A DNA stretch of 64,000 nucleotides from Magicicada septendecula (Eukaryota > Arthropoda > Insecta > Hemiptera > Cicadidae): NCBI GenBank assembly GCA_034769895.1, contig CM068367.1:1311271046-1311335045 (forward strand), given 5' to 3'. The number at the start of each line of letters is the position of its first letter. The stretch's first letter is position 1. Below are positions 11,357 through 21,524 of this stretch, piece by piece. The notes below the pieces were generated by a model. It was not told the DNA's origin. It saw nothing but the letters and a program-made list of their open reading frames with translations, and did not search any database. The position numbers and the translations under genes are program-made.

Positions 11357-12242
11357 AATAGAAGAAGTGCATGAGTTTATAAATGAGGTAAATAATAAGG
11401 ATAAAAACTTACAATTTAAAGAAGAGATAGGAGGTAAGAAAATAAATTACTTAGATTTGAAGATAGAAATTTAGGATAATGAGAAACTACAGTTTGGGAT
11501 ATTTAGGAAAGAGTCGTATTCTGATATAATTATACCAAGAGAGTCTTACCACCCATATAGATATAAAATGGCGGCAATCAATACATTTTGTTACAGAGCT
11601 CAGAAGTGTTTAAAAGAGACCGAATCAAAAGATAGGGAGTTAAAAACGATAAAGGGAATTGTAAGGAATGATAATTATAACACCAACATAGTGGATAAAG
11701 TTATGAAAAGGGTTAACATACAAAAAGCTAAAATAGAACCAGAACAAAAGAATTATGCAGGGTCATTGACATACATAGGTTCACATACTAGAAAAATTAT
11801 AAAATGTTTTAATAAATATGGAGTAGATATAGCTATTAAAAAATGTGAAACGGTATTTGATAAGATAAGGAATAAGAATATAGAAAGAATTCCAGTATTA
11901 CAGAAAAGCGGAATTTATAAATTAAAATGTAAAGACTGCAACAAAGTGTACCTAGGTGAGACAGGACGAAAATTAGTATGCAGGTTGTCTGACCACAAAC
12001 GTGGAGAAGGTAATAGAACAACCAATTCGTTATATGCAAGACATTTCATAGAAGACAACCATAAGTTTGTTAATCCTTTGGAAGAATACGAAATTGTAAA
12101 AGTAGTAAATAACACAGTTGAAAGGAAGCTTAGAGAGGAGTTAGAAATATTAAAAGAAAGAGAAAAAGGGTTAGACAATTTAATTAATATTAAAATTAAA
12201 TTTGATAATGAAGAAATATTTTATAACATGATTAAGAAGTAA
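11357..12242 (+). pseudogene. PLE unit 0, 5'-truncated: C-terminal third of the RT/GIY-YIG ORF
   Basis: It begins inside the ORF just after the YVDD region (ATAGAAGAAGTGCATG). It carries a stop near 11474, where an extra T gives ATTTAG instead of ATTAAG. The remaining open frame (11568-12242) covers the linker and the complete GIY-YIG nuclease (GIYKLKC ... YLGETGR). It is 5' truncated, as expected for incomplete reverse transcription, and cannot make an active RT. Confidence 0.9.
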
Positions 12243-12363
12243 ATGATAGAGGACAGATAGATAAGATTAAGAATTATTTGCATAGTACTAATTGGATGGT
12301 TAAAATAAGGGTGTGTGACTGACCCACATGTGTGGAGAGGAAGTAGGGTAAGTTTAAAAGGAT

Positions 12364-12366
<3 letters not shown>

Positions 12367-12442
<76 letters not shown>
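12367..12442 (+). repeat. (CA)n tract, PLE unit 0
   Basis: About 38 CA units after GATGCG, uninterrupted. It lies in the 3' UTR between the stop codon and the hammerhead. Confidence 0.95.
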
Positions 12443-12443
<1 letters not shown>

Positions 12444-12602
12444 CACTGAAACACAAGGAATTTGCTAGAAAAATATGTAACTGTACAGATGGTGTGGGAC
12501 AGGGTTTAGGGGGTGAGGAAGGGTCATTTATATTATAGCTTGTTGTGTGTGAGCAGGGTGGGGGAGAGGGGTGAAGGGTTTGTTTTTAAAATAATTTCTG
12601 CC

Positions 12603-12652
12603 TATTCCAATCTGACGATGGGCTGTGAGGCTTGAAAGCGCTAATCGGGATA
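12603..12652 (+). ncRNA. Hammerhead-like ribozyme, PLE unit 0/1 junction
   Basis: Helix I TATTCCAAT / ATCGGGATA carries an A-C mismatch (G in the other units). The core CTGACGA is followed by one extra T. Helix II GGGCT / GGCTT closes a GTGA loop with several G-U pairs. Then come GAAA and the self-complementary AGCGCT as helix III. Predicted cleavage is after A12643. Confidence 0.65.
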
Positions 12653-12738
12653 ATTTTTATATAGTGGTGTGCAACTGTGATCATTCTGATTGTGATTTCA
12701 ACCACTAACACAAATTTCTTCATTAAACGTCTGTTAAG

Positions 12739-15156
12739 ATGTGCAATCGACTACAGGTAATGGGCAACTACAATGAGGTAATAAACGACAACAATAAGGT
12801 AAGTAAAGTTTTTAAATATCTTAAGTTAAAAGTTAAATTGAAGAGGGTTTTAAGTAAAATATGGTTTAATAAACAATGTCTGGATAATAATGTCATCCCA
12901 AAGTACGCTCAAGTTAAAATTAAAAATAAGAACAGTGTAGCCAAGAAAGTAAAAGAACAAAGCGAGAAGTTGTGGATAAAACTGGAAATAAGGTCACTCT
13001 ACGGCTTAATCAATAGATATAATAGGGAATTATATGACAGACACATAGAATTGTTAAGAATATACTCGTATGTAGAGTTAGAAGAAATATTATATAATTT
13101 TGGTTTGGGATACGTAGAAAAGAAATTGGAAAATAAAAATAAAAAAATGGTAGATAAGTTGAATAAATTAATAAGAAAGAACGAAGTAAAAAAGGAACAC
13201 CTCTCTAAGAATAACTATGAAAAAAGAGTAATAAACCTTACAGAGGTGAATTTCAATACAGAAGAAAAAGAAATGTTAGCAAAAGGCTTAAAATACGCAC
13301 CGCCACCAGAATTAAATCAAGAAAAAACGATTATTGAATGCGAAAGCATAATACAAAAACTAGGAAATGAAAATGATAAAAAAAGAATAAGGTGGGAAGT
13401 AGGGAATGTAGTAGATAAAATATTTAAGAAAAGTTTGTATAATTCAAAAAATGAACAAAAAATCAAATCAACTGTAACTAAACTAAAGAATAAAATAAAG
13501 AAAAATGATATTATAGTTACGAAGGCGGACAAAGGAAATACAATGGTACTACTGAGAAAGGACGAATACATAAAGAAAACGGAAGAATTTATAAGGGAAG
13601 GACCATACGAGGAAATAAAGTATGATTATACAAGTAAGTACCAGTCAAGGATAAAACAAATGATGAAACAGATAACATTTATAGAAGAAAATAAGAAAAA
13701 GTATTTATTGGAAAGTAATCCAACAGCACCAACTTTTAAAAGTCAGGTTAAGATACATAAAGAAGGAAAACCAATTAGACCGATTGTTTCTTTTATTAAT
13801 GCACCTATTTATAAATTATCAAAGGAAGTTAGCAGAGTACTGAGAGAGAAATATGAATTTGGGACAAAATACAACATAGAGAATAATGTAAAATTGATAG
13901 AAAAATTAGAAAATATTAGGATTAATGTAAATACAAAATTGATATCACTGGATGTTAAGGACATGTTTACCAATATCACAGTAAATAAAGTTATTAAGTT
14001 AATAAACGATAATAATATGGGAGAATACAGGTATAAAAAGCAGTTGATAAAAGTAATTAAAGAATGTGTAAATCAGAACTATTTTAGGTTTAATAACAAG
14101 TTTTATATACAGAAAAAAGGTTTACCTATGGGGTCTTCATTATCCCCTATTCTTGCTGAAATATACATGAATGATTTTGAAAAGCAATTAATAACTTCCA
14201 CTAAGTATAAAGATAATATAAAATTATGGTCTAGATACGTTGATGATGTATTAGTAATTTGGGAAGGAAGCATAGAAGAAGTGCATGAGTTTATAAATGA
14301 GGTAAATAATAAGGATAAAAACTTACAATTTAAAGAAGAGATAGGAGGTAAGAAAATAAATTACTTAGATTTGAACATAGAAATTAAGGATAATGAGAAA
14401 CTACAGTTTGGGATATTTAGGAAAGAGTCGTATTCTGATATAATTATACCAAGAGAGTCTTACCACCCATATAGATATAAAATGGCGGCAATCAATACAT
14501 TTTGTTACAGAGCTCAGAAGTGTTTAAAAGAGACCGAATCAAAAGATAGGGAGTTAAAAACGATAAAGGGAATTGTAAGGAATAATAATTATAACACCAA
14601 CATAGTGGATAAAGTTATGAAAAGGGTTAACATACAAAAAGCTAAAATAGAACCAGAACAAAAGAATTATGCAGGGTCATTGACATACATAGGTTCACAT
14701 ACTAGAAAAATTATAAAATGTTTTAATAAATATGGAGTAGATTTAGCTATTAAAAAATGTGAAACGGTATTTGATAAGATAAGGAATAAGAATATAGAAA
14801 GAATTCCAGTATTACAGAAAAGCGGAATTTATAAATTAAAATGTAAAGACTGCAACAAAGTGTACCTAGGTGAGACAGGACGAAAATTAGTATGCAGGTT
14901 GTCTGACCACAAACGTGGAGAAGGTAATAGAACAACCAATTCGTTATATGCAAGACATTTCATAGAAGACAACCATAAGTTTGTTAATCCTTTGGAAGAA
15001 TACGAAATTGTAAAAGTAGTAAATAACACAGTTGAAAGGAAGCTTAGAGAGGAGTTAGAAATATTAAAAGAAAGAGAAAAAGGGTTAGACAATTTAATTA
15101 ATATTAAAATTAAATTTGATAATGAAGAAATATTTTATAACATGATTAAGAAGTAA
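12739..15156 (+). CDS. Penelope-like element polyprotein, RT + GIY-YIG endonuclease (unit 1)
   Basis: The 805-residue ORF copies element RNA into the genome. The PLE signature TKADKGN is at 262-268. RPIVSFINAP (~347-356) precedes RT motif A, SLDVKDMF (catalytic Asp405). Motif B is GLPMGSSLSP (461-470) and motif C is YVDD (500-503). The C-terminal GIY-YIG nuclease has G696-I-Y, C702/C705 metal-type cysteines, YLGETGR (709-715), R720, H724 and H740/H746. The protein is Lys/Asn-rich. The ATG is preceded in frame by TAA 15 nt upstream, so this start is the first available; a second Met at residue 8 is possible. The leader runs ~95 nt from the hammerhead cut. No stop or frameshift is present, so it is potentially active. 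Confidence 0.93.
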   Translation: MCNRLQVMGNYNEVINDNNKVSKVFKYLKLKVKLKRVLSKIWFNKQCLDNNVIPKYAQVKIKNKNSVAKKVKEQSEKLWIKLEIRSLYGLINRYNRELYDRHIELLRIYSYVELEEILYNFGLGYVEKKLENKNKKMVDKLNKLIRKNEVKKEHLSKNNYEKRVINLTEVNFNTEEKEMLAKGLKYAPPPELNQEKTIIECESIIQKLGNENDKKRIRWEVGNVVDKIFKKSLYNSKNEQKIKSTVTKLKNKIKKNDIIVTKADKGNTMVLLRKDEYIKKTEEFIREGPYEEIKYDYTSKYQSRIKQMMKQITFIEENKKKYLLESNPTAPTFKSQVKIHKEGKPIRPIVSFINAPIYKLSKEVSRVLREKYEFGTKYNIENNVKLIEKLENIRINVNTKLISLDVKDMFTNITVNKVIKLINDNNMGEYRYKKQLIKVIKECVNQNYFRFNNKFYIQKKGLPMGSSLSPILAEIYMNDFEKQLITSTKYKDNIKLWSRYVDDVLVIWEGSIEEVHEFINEVNNKDKNLQFKEEIGGKKINYLDLNIEIKDNEKLQFGIFRKESYSDIIIPRESYHPYRYKMAAINTFCYRAQKCLKETESKDRELKTIKGIVRNNNYNTNIVDKVMKRVNIQKAKIEPEQKNYAGSLTYIGSHTRKIIKCFNKYGVDLAIKKCETVFDKIRNKNIERIPVLQKSGIYKLKCKDCNKVYLGETGRKLVCRLSDHKRGEGNRTTNSLYARHFIEDNHKFVNPLEEYEIVKVVNNTVERKLREELEILKEREKGLDNLINIKIKFDNEEIFYNMIKK

Positions 15157-15278
15157 ATGATAGAGGACAGATAGATAAGATTAAGAATTATTTGCATAGT
15201 ACTAATTGGATGGTTAAAATAAGGGTGTGTGACTGACCCACATGTGTGGAGAGGAAGTAGGGTAAGTTTAAAAGGATG

Positions 15279-15298
15279 CACACACACACACACATACA

Positions 15299-15351
<53 letters not shown>
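15279..15351 (+). repeat. (CA)n tract, PLE unit 1
   Basis: CA repeat with two CATA interruptions near its start. Confidence 0.95.
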
Positions 15352-15510
15352 CACTGAAACACAAGGAATTTGCTAGAAAAATATGTAACTGCACAGATGG
15401 TGTGGGACAGGGTTTAGGGGGTGGGGAAGGGTCATTTATATTATAGCTTGTTGTGTGTGAGCAGGGTGGGGGAGAGGGGTGAAGGGTTTGTTTTTAAAAT
15501 AATTTCTGCC

Positions 15511-15560
15511 TATTCCGATCTGACGATGGGCTGTGAGGCCAAAAAGCGCTAATCGGGATA
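15511..15560 (+). ncRNA. Hammerhead-like motif, unit 1/2 junction, core mutated
   Basis: Helix I TATTCCGAT / ATCGGGATA is intact (9 pairs, one G-U). The CTTGAAAG of other units reads CCAAAAAG, so conserved G12 of the GAAA core is lost. TTG has been replaced by its own reverse complement CAA. This copy is predicted to be inactive. Confidence 0.6.
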
Positions 15561-15646
15561 ATTTTTATATAGTGGTGTGCAACTGTGATCATTCTGATTG
15601 TGATTTCAACCACTAACACAAATTTCTTCATTAAACGTCTGTTAAG

Positions 15647-18064
15647 ATGTGCAATCGACTACAGGTAATGGGCAACTACAATGAGGTAATAAACGACAAC
15701 AATAAGGTAAGTAAAGTTTTTAAATATCTTAAGTTAAAAGTTAAATTGAAGAGGGTTTTAAGTAAAATATGGTTTAATAAACAATGTCTGGATAATAATG
15801 TCATCCCAAAGTACGCTCAAGTTAAAATTAAAAATAAGAACAGTGTAGCCAAGAAAGTAAAAGAACAAAGCGAGAAGTTGTGGATAAAACTGGAAATAAG
15901 GTCACTCTACGGCTTAATCAATAGATATAATAGGGAATTATATGACAGACACATAGAATTGTTAAGAATATACTCGTATGTAGAGTTAGAAGAAATATTA
16001 TATAATTTTGGTTTGGGATACGTAGAAAAGAAATTGGAAAATAAAAATAAAAAAATGGTAGATAAGTTAAATAAATTAATAAGAAAGAACGAAGTAAAAA
16101 AGGAACACCTCTCTAAGAATAACTATGAAAAAAGAGTAATAAACCTTACAGAGGTGAATTTCAATACAGAAGAAAAAGAAATGTTAGCAAAAGGCTTAAA
16201 ATACGCACCGCCACCAGAATTAAATCAAGAAAAAACGATTATTGAATGCGAAAGCATAATACAAAAACTAGGAAATGAAAATGATAAAAAAAGAATAAGG
16301 TGGGAAGTAGGGAATGTAGTAGATAAAATATTTAAAAAAAGTTTGTATAATTCAAAAAATGAACAAAAAATCAAATCAACTGTAACTAAACTAAAGAATA
16401 AAATAAAGAAAAATGATATTATAGTTACGAAGGCGGACAAAGGAAATACAATGGTACTACTGAGAAAGGACGAATACATAAAGAAAACGGAAGAATTTAT
16501 AAGGGAAGGACCATACGAGGAAATAAAGTATGATTATACAAGTAAGTACCAGTCAAGGATAAAACAAATGATGAAACAGATAACATTTATAGAAGAAAAT
16601 AAGAAAAAGTATTTATTGGAAAGTAATCCAACAGCACCAACTTTTAAAAGTCAGGTTAAGATACATAAAGAAGGAAAACCAATTAGACCGATTGTTTCTT
16701 TTATTAATGCACCTATTTATAAATTATCAAAGGAAGTTAGCAGAGTACTGAGAGAGAAATATGAATTTGGGACAAAATACAACATAGAGAATAATGTAAA
16801 ATTGGTAGAAAAATTAGAAAATATTAGGATTAATGTAAATACAAAATTGATATCACTGGATGTTAAGGACATGTTTACCAATATCACAGTAAATAAAGTT
16901 ATTAAGTTAATAAACGATAATAATATGGGAGAATACAGGTATAAAAAGCAGTTGATAAAAGTAATTAAAGAATGTGTAAATCAGAACTATTTTAGGTTTA
17001 ATAACAAGTTTTATATACAGAAAAAAGGTTTACCTATGGGGTCTTCATTATCCCCTATTCTTGCTGAAATATACATGAATGATTTTGAAAAGCAATTAAT
17101 AACTTCCACTAAGTATAAAGATAATATAAAATTATGGTCTAGATACGTTGATGATGTATTAGTAATTTGGGAAGGAAGCATAGAAGAAGTGCATGAGTTT
17201 ATAAATGAGGTAAATAATAAGGATAAAAACTTACAATTTAAAGAAGAGATAGGAGGTAAGAAAATAAATTACTTAGATTTGAACATAGAAATTAAGGATA
17301 ATGAGAAACTACAGTTTGGGATATTTAGGAAAGAGTCGTATTCTGATATAATTATACCAAGAGAGTCTTACCACCCATATAGATATAAAATGGCGGCAAT
17401 CAATACATTTTGTTACAGAGCTCAGAAGTGTTTAAAAGAGACCGAATCAAAAGATAGGGAGTTAAAAACGATAAAGGGAATTGTAAGGAATAATAATTAT
17501 AACACCAACATAGTGGATAAAGTTATGAAAAGGGTTAACATACAAAAAGCTAAAATAGAACCAGAACAAAAGAATTATGCAGGGTCATTGACATACATAG
17601 GTTCACATACTAGAAAAATTATAAAATGTTTTAATAAATATGGAGTAGATTTAGCTATTAAAAAATGTGAAACGGTATTTGATAAGATAAGGAATAAGAA
17701 TATAGAAAGAATTCCAGTATTACAGAAAAGCGGAATTTATAAATTAAAATGTAAAGACTGCAACAAAGTGTACCTAGGTGAGACAGGACGAAAATTAGTA
17801 TGCAGGTTGTCTGACCACAAACGTGGAGAAGGTAATAGAACAACCAATTCGTTATATGCAAGACATTTCATAGAAGACAACCATAAGTTTGTTAATCCTT
17901 TGGAAGAATACGAAATTGTAAAAGTAGTAAATAACACAGTTGAAAGGAAGCTTAGAGAGGAGTTAGAAATATTAAAAGAAAGAGAAAAAGGGTTAGACAA
18001 TTTAATTAATATTAAAATTAAATTTGATAATGAAGAAATATTTTATAACATGATTAAGAAGTAA
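15647..18064 (+). CDS. PLE RT + GIY-YIG protein (unit 2)
   Basis: Intact 805-residue ORF with the same domain order as unit 1 (DKG, RT motif A Asp405, YVDD 500-503, GIY-YIG from 696). The clearest protein difference from unit 1 is Val for Ile in the KL(I/V)EKLEN segment (~387), shared with unit 3. It retains the ESKDRELKT and RKLVC variants found in units 1 and 4. Nothing in the frame argues against function, but the ribozyme at its 5' border (15511-15560) is damaged. Confidence 0.93.
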   Translation: MCNRLQVMGNYNEVINDNNKVSKVFKYLKLKVKLKRVLSKIWFNKQCLDNNVIPKYAQVKIKNKNSVAKKVKEQSEKLWIKLEIRSLYGLINRYNRELYDRHIELLRIYSYVELEEILYNFGLGYVEKKLENKNKKMVDKLNKLIRKNEVKKEHLSKNNYEKRVINLTEVNFNTEEKEMLAKGLKYAPPPELNQEKTIIECESIIQKLGNENDKKRIRWEVGNVVDKIFKKSLYNSKNEQKIKSTVTKLKNKIKKNDIIVTKADKGNTMVLLRKDEYIKKTEEFIREGPYEEIKYDYTSKYQSRIKQMMKQITFIEENKKKYLLESNPTAPTFKSQVKIHKEGKPIRPIVSFINAPIYKLSKEVSRVLREKYEFGTKYNIENNVKLVEKLENIRINVNTKLISLDVKDMFTNITVNKVIKLINDNNMGEYRYKKQLIKVIKECVNQNYFRFNNKFYIQKKGLPMGSSLSPILAEIYMNDFEKQLITSTKYKDNIKLWSRYVDDVLVIWEGSIEEVHEFINEVNNKDKNLQFKEEIGGKKINYLDLNIEIKDNEKLQFGIFRKESYSDIIIPRESYHPYRYKMAAINTFCYRAQKCLKETESKDRELKTIKGIVRNNNYNTNIVDKVMKRVNIQKAKIEPEQKNYAGSLTYIGSHTRKIIKCFNKYGVDLAIKKCETVFDKIRNKNIERIPVLQKSGIYKLKCKDCNKVYLGETGRKLVCRLSDHKRGEGNRTTNSLYARHFIEDNHKFVNPLEEYEIVKVVNNTVERKLREELEILKEREKGLDNLINIKIKFDNEEIFYNMIKK

Positions 18065-18186
18065 ATGATAGAGGACAGATAGATAAGATTAAGAATTATT
18101 TGCATAGTACTAATTGGATGGTTAAAATAAGGGTGTGTGACTGACCCACATGTGTGGAGAGGAAGTAGGGTAAGTTTAAAAGGATG

Positions 18187-18196
18187 CACACACACA

Positions 18197-18261
<65 letters not shown>
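18187..18261 (+). repeat. (CA)n tract, PLE unit 2
   Basis: CA repeat with one CATA interruption. Confidence 0.95.
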
Positions 18262-18420
18262 CACTGAAACACAAGGAATTTGCTAGAAAAATATGTAACT
18301 GCACAGATGGTGTGGGACAGGGTTTAGGGGGTGGGGAAGGGTCATTTATATTATAGCTTGTTGTGTGTGAGCAGGGTGGGGGAGAGGGGTGAAGGGTTTG
18401 TTTTTAAAATAATTTCTGCC

Positions 18421-18470
18421 TATTCCGATCTGACGATGGGCTGTGAGGCTTGAAAGCGCTAATCGGGATA
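18421..18470 (+). ncRNA. Hammerhead-like ribozyme, unit 2/3 junction
   Basis: Consensus form: nine-pair helix I, CTGACGA, extra T, weak helix II (2 Watson-Crick and 3 G-U pairs), GAAA, AGCGCT, then A. Predicted cleavage after A18461. Confidence 0.65.
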
Positions 18471-18556
18471 ATTTTTATATAGTGGTGTGCAACTGTGATC
18501 ATTCTGATTGTGATTTCAACCACTAACACAAATTTCTTCATTAAACGTCTGTTAAG

Positions 18557-20974
18557 ATGTGCAATCGACTACAGGTAATGGGCAACTACAATGAGGTAAT
18601 AAACGACAACAATAAGGTAAGTAAAGTTTTTAAATATCTTAAGTTAAAAGTTAAATTGAAGAGGGTTTTAAGTAAAATATGGTTTAATAAACAATGTCTG
18701 GATAATAATGTCATCCCAAAGTACGCTCAAGTTAAAATTAAAAATAAGAACAGTGTAGCCAAGAAAGTAAAAGAACAAAGCGAGAAGTTGTGGATAAAAC
18801 TGGAAATAAGGTCACTCTACGGCTTAATCAATAGATATAATAGGGAATTATATGACAGACACATAGAATTGTTAAGAATATACTCGTATGTAGAGTTAGA
18901 AGAAATATTATATAATTTTGGTTTGGGATACGTAGAAAAGAAATTGGAAAATAAAAATAAAAAAATGGTAGATAAGTTAAATAAATTAATAAGAAAGAAC
19001 GAAGTAAAAAAGGAACACCTCTCTAAGAATAACTATGAAAAAAGAGTAATAAACCTTACAGAGGTGAATTTCAATACAGAAGAAAAAGAAATGTTAGCAA
19101 AAGGCTTAAAATACGCACCGCCACCAGAATTAAATCAAGAAAAAACGATTATTGAATGCGAAAGCATAATACAAAAACTAGGAAATGAAAATGATAAAAA
19201 AAGAATAAGGTGGGAAGTAGGGAATGTAGTAGATAAAATATTTAAAAAAAGTTTGTATAATTCAAAAAATGAACAAAAAATCAAATCAACTGTAACTAAA
19301 CTAAAGAATAAAATAAAGAAAAATGATATTATAGTTACGAAGGCGGACAAAGGAAATACAATGGTACTACTGAGAAAGGACGAATACATAAAGAAAACGG
19401 AAGAATTTATAAGGGAAGGACCATACGAGGAAATAAAGTATGATTATACAAGTAAGTACCAGTCAAGGATAAAACAAATGATGAAACAGATAACATTTAT
19501 AGAAGAAAATAAGAAAAAGTATTTATTGGAAAGTAATCCAACAGCACCAACTTTTAAAAGTCAGGTTAAGATACATAAAGAAGGAAAACCAATTAGACCG
19601 ATTGTTTCTTTTATTAATGCACCTATTTATAAATTATCAAAGGAAGTTAGCAGAGTACTGAGAGAGAAATATGAATTTGGGACAAAATACAACATAGAGA
19701 ATAATGTAAAATTGGTAGAAAAATTAGAAAATATTAGGATTAATGTAAATACAAAATTGATATCACTGGATGTTAAGGACATGTTTACCAATATCACAGT
19801 AAATAAAGTTATTAAGTTAATAAACGATAATAATATGGGAGAATACAGGTATAAAAAGCAGTTGATAAAAGTAATTAAAGAATGTGTAAATCAGAACTAT
19901 TTTAGGTTTAATAACAAGTTTTATATACAGAAAAAAGGTTTACCTATGGGGTCTTCATTATCCCCTATTCTTGCTGAAATATACATGAACGATTTTGAAA
20001 AGCAATTAATAACTTCCACTAAGTATAAAGACAATATAAAATTATGGTCTAGATACGTTGATGATGTATTAGTAATTTGGGAAGGAAGCATAGAAGAAGT
20101 GCATGAGTTTATAAATGAGGTAAATAATAAGGATAAAAACTTACAATTTAAAGAAGAGATAGGAGGTAAGAAAATAAATTACTTAGATTTGAACATAGAA
20201 ATTAAGGATAATGAGAAACTACAGTTTGGGATATTTAGGAAAGAGTCGTATTCTGATATAATTATACCAAGAGAGTCTTACCACCCATATAGATATAAAA
20301 TGGCGGCAATCAATACATTTTGTTACAGAGCTCAGAAGTGTTTAAAAGAGACCAAATCAAAAGATAGGGAGTTAAAAAGGATAAAGGGAATTGTAAGGAA
20401 TAATAATTATAACACCAACATAGTGGATAAAGTTATGAAAAGGGTTAACATACAAAAAGCTAAAATAGAACGAGAACAAAAGAATTATGCAGGGTCATTG
20501 ACATACATAGGTTCACATACTAGAAAAATTATAAAATGTTTTAATAAATATGGAGTAGATATAGCTATTAAAAAATGTGAAACGGTATTTGATAAGATAA
20601 GGAATAAGAATATAGAAAGAATTCCAGTATTACAGAAAAGCGGAATTTATAAATTAAAATGTAAAGACTGCAACAAATTGTACCTAGGTGAGACAGGACG
20701 AAAATTCGTATGCAGGTTGTCTGACCACAAACGTGGAGAAGGTAATAGAACAACCAATTCGTTATATGCAAGGCATTTCATAGAAGACAACCATAAGTTT
20801 GTTAATCCTTTGGAAGAATACGAAATTGTAAAAGTAGTAAATAACACAGTTGAAAGGAAGCTTAGAGAGGAGTTAGAAATATTAAAAGAAAGAGAAAAAG
20901 GGTTAGACAATTTAATTAATATTAAAATTAAATTTGATAATGAAGAAATATTTTATAACATGATTAAGAAGTAA
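18557..20974 (+). CDS. PLE RT + GIY-YIG protein (unit 3)
   Basis: Intact 805-residue ORF. It is a mosaic: the RT half carries the Val variant of unit 2 (KLVEKLEN). The nuclease half carries TKSKDRELKR, VDIAIK and RKFVC, which match unit 5. Private changes include EREQKN for EPEQKN and NKLYLGE for NKVYLGE. RT catalytic Asp residues and both halves of the GIY...YLG motif are kept. Confidence 0.93.
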   Translation: MCNRLQVMGNYNEVINDNNKVSKVFKYLKLKVKLKRVLSKIWFNKQCLDNNVIPKYAQVKIKNKNSVAKKVKEQSEKLWIKLEIRSLYGLINRYNRELYDRHIELLRIYSYVELEEILYNFGLGYVEKKLENKNKKMVDKLNKLIRKNEVKKEHLSKNNYEKRVINLTEVNFNTEEKEMLAKGLKYAPPPELNQEKTIIECESIIQKLGNENDKKRIRWEVGNVVDKIFKKSLYNSKNEQKIKSTVTKLKNKIKKNDIIVTKADKGNTMVLLRKDEYIKKTEEFIREGPYEEIKYDYTSKYQSRIKQMMKQITFIEENKKKYLLESNPTAPTFKSQVKIHKEGKPIRPIVSFINAPIYKLSKEVSRVLREKYEFGTKYNIENNVKLVEKLENIRINVNTKLISLDVKDMFTNITVNKVIKLINDNNMGEYRYKKQLIKVIKECVNQNYFRFNNKFYIQKKGLPMGSSLSPILAEIYMNDFEKQLITSTKYKDNIKLWSRYVDDVLVIWEGSIEEVHEFINEVNNKDKNLQFKEEIGGKKINYLDLNIEIKDNEKLQFGIFRKESYSDIIIPRESYHPYRYKMAAINTFCYRAQKCLKETKSKDRELKRIKGIVRNNNYNTNIVDKVMKRVNIQKAKIEREQKNYAGSLTYIGSHTRKIIKCFNKYGVDIAIKKCETVFDKIRNKNIERIPVLQKSGIYKLKCKDCNKLYLGETGRKFVCRLSDHKRGEGNRTTNSLYARHFIEDNHKFVNPLEEYEIVKVVNNTVERKLREELEILKEREKGLDNLINIKIKFDNEEIFYNMIKK

Positions 20975-21095
20975 ATGATAGAGGACAGATAGATAAGATT
21001 AAGAATTATTTGCATAGTACTAATTGGATGGTTAAAATAAGGGTGTGTGACTGACCCACATGTGTGGAGAGGAAGTAGGGTAAGTTTAAAAGGAT

Positions 21096-21229
<134 letters not shown>

Positions 21230-21388
21230 CACTGAAACACAAGGAATTTGCTAGAAAAATATGTAACTGCACAGATGGTGTGGGACAGGGTTTAGGGGGT
21301 GGGGAAGGGTCATTTATATTATAGCTTGTTGTGTGTGAGCAGGGTGGGGGAGAGGGGTGAAGGGTTTGTTTTTAAAATAATTTCTGCC

Positions 21389-21438
21389 TATTCCGATCTG
21401 ACGATGGGCTGTGAGGCTTGAAAGCGCTAATCGGGATA
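21389..21438 (+). ncRNA. Hammerhead-like ribozyme, unit 3/4 junction
   Basis: Consensus form as at 18421-18470. Predicted cleavage after A21429. Confidence 0.65.
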
Positions 21439-21524
21439 ATTTTTATATAGTGGTGTGCAACTGTGATCATTCTGATTGTGATTTCAACCACTAACACAAA
21501 TTTCTTCATTAAACGTCTGTTAAG

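Noticed and set aside
12790-12810. Splice-donor-like AAGGTAAGTAAAG near the start of the PLE ORF
   Set aside because: The frame is open through it in all units, so no intron is needed. Introns occur in some PLEs, but nothing here requires one.
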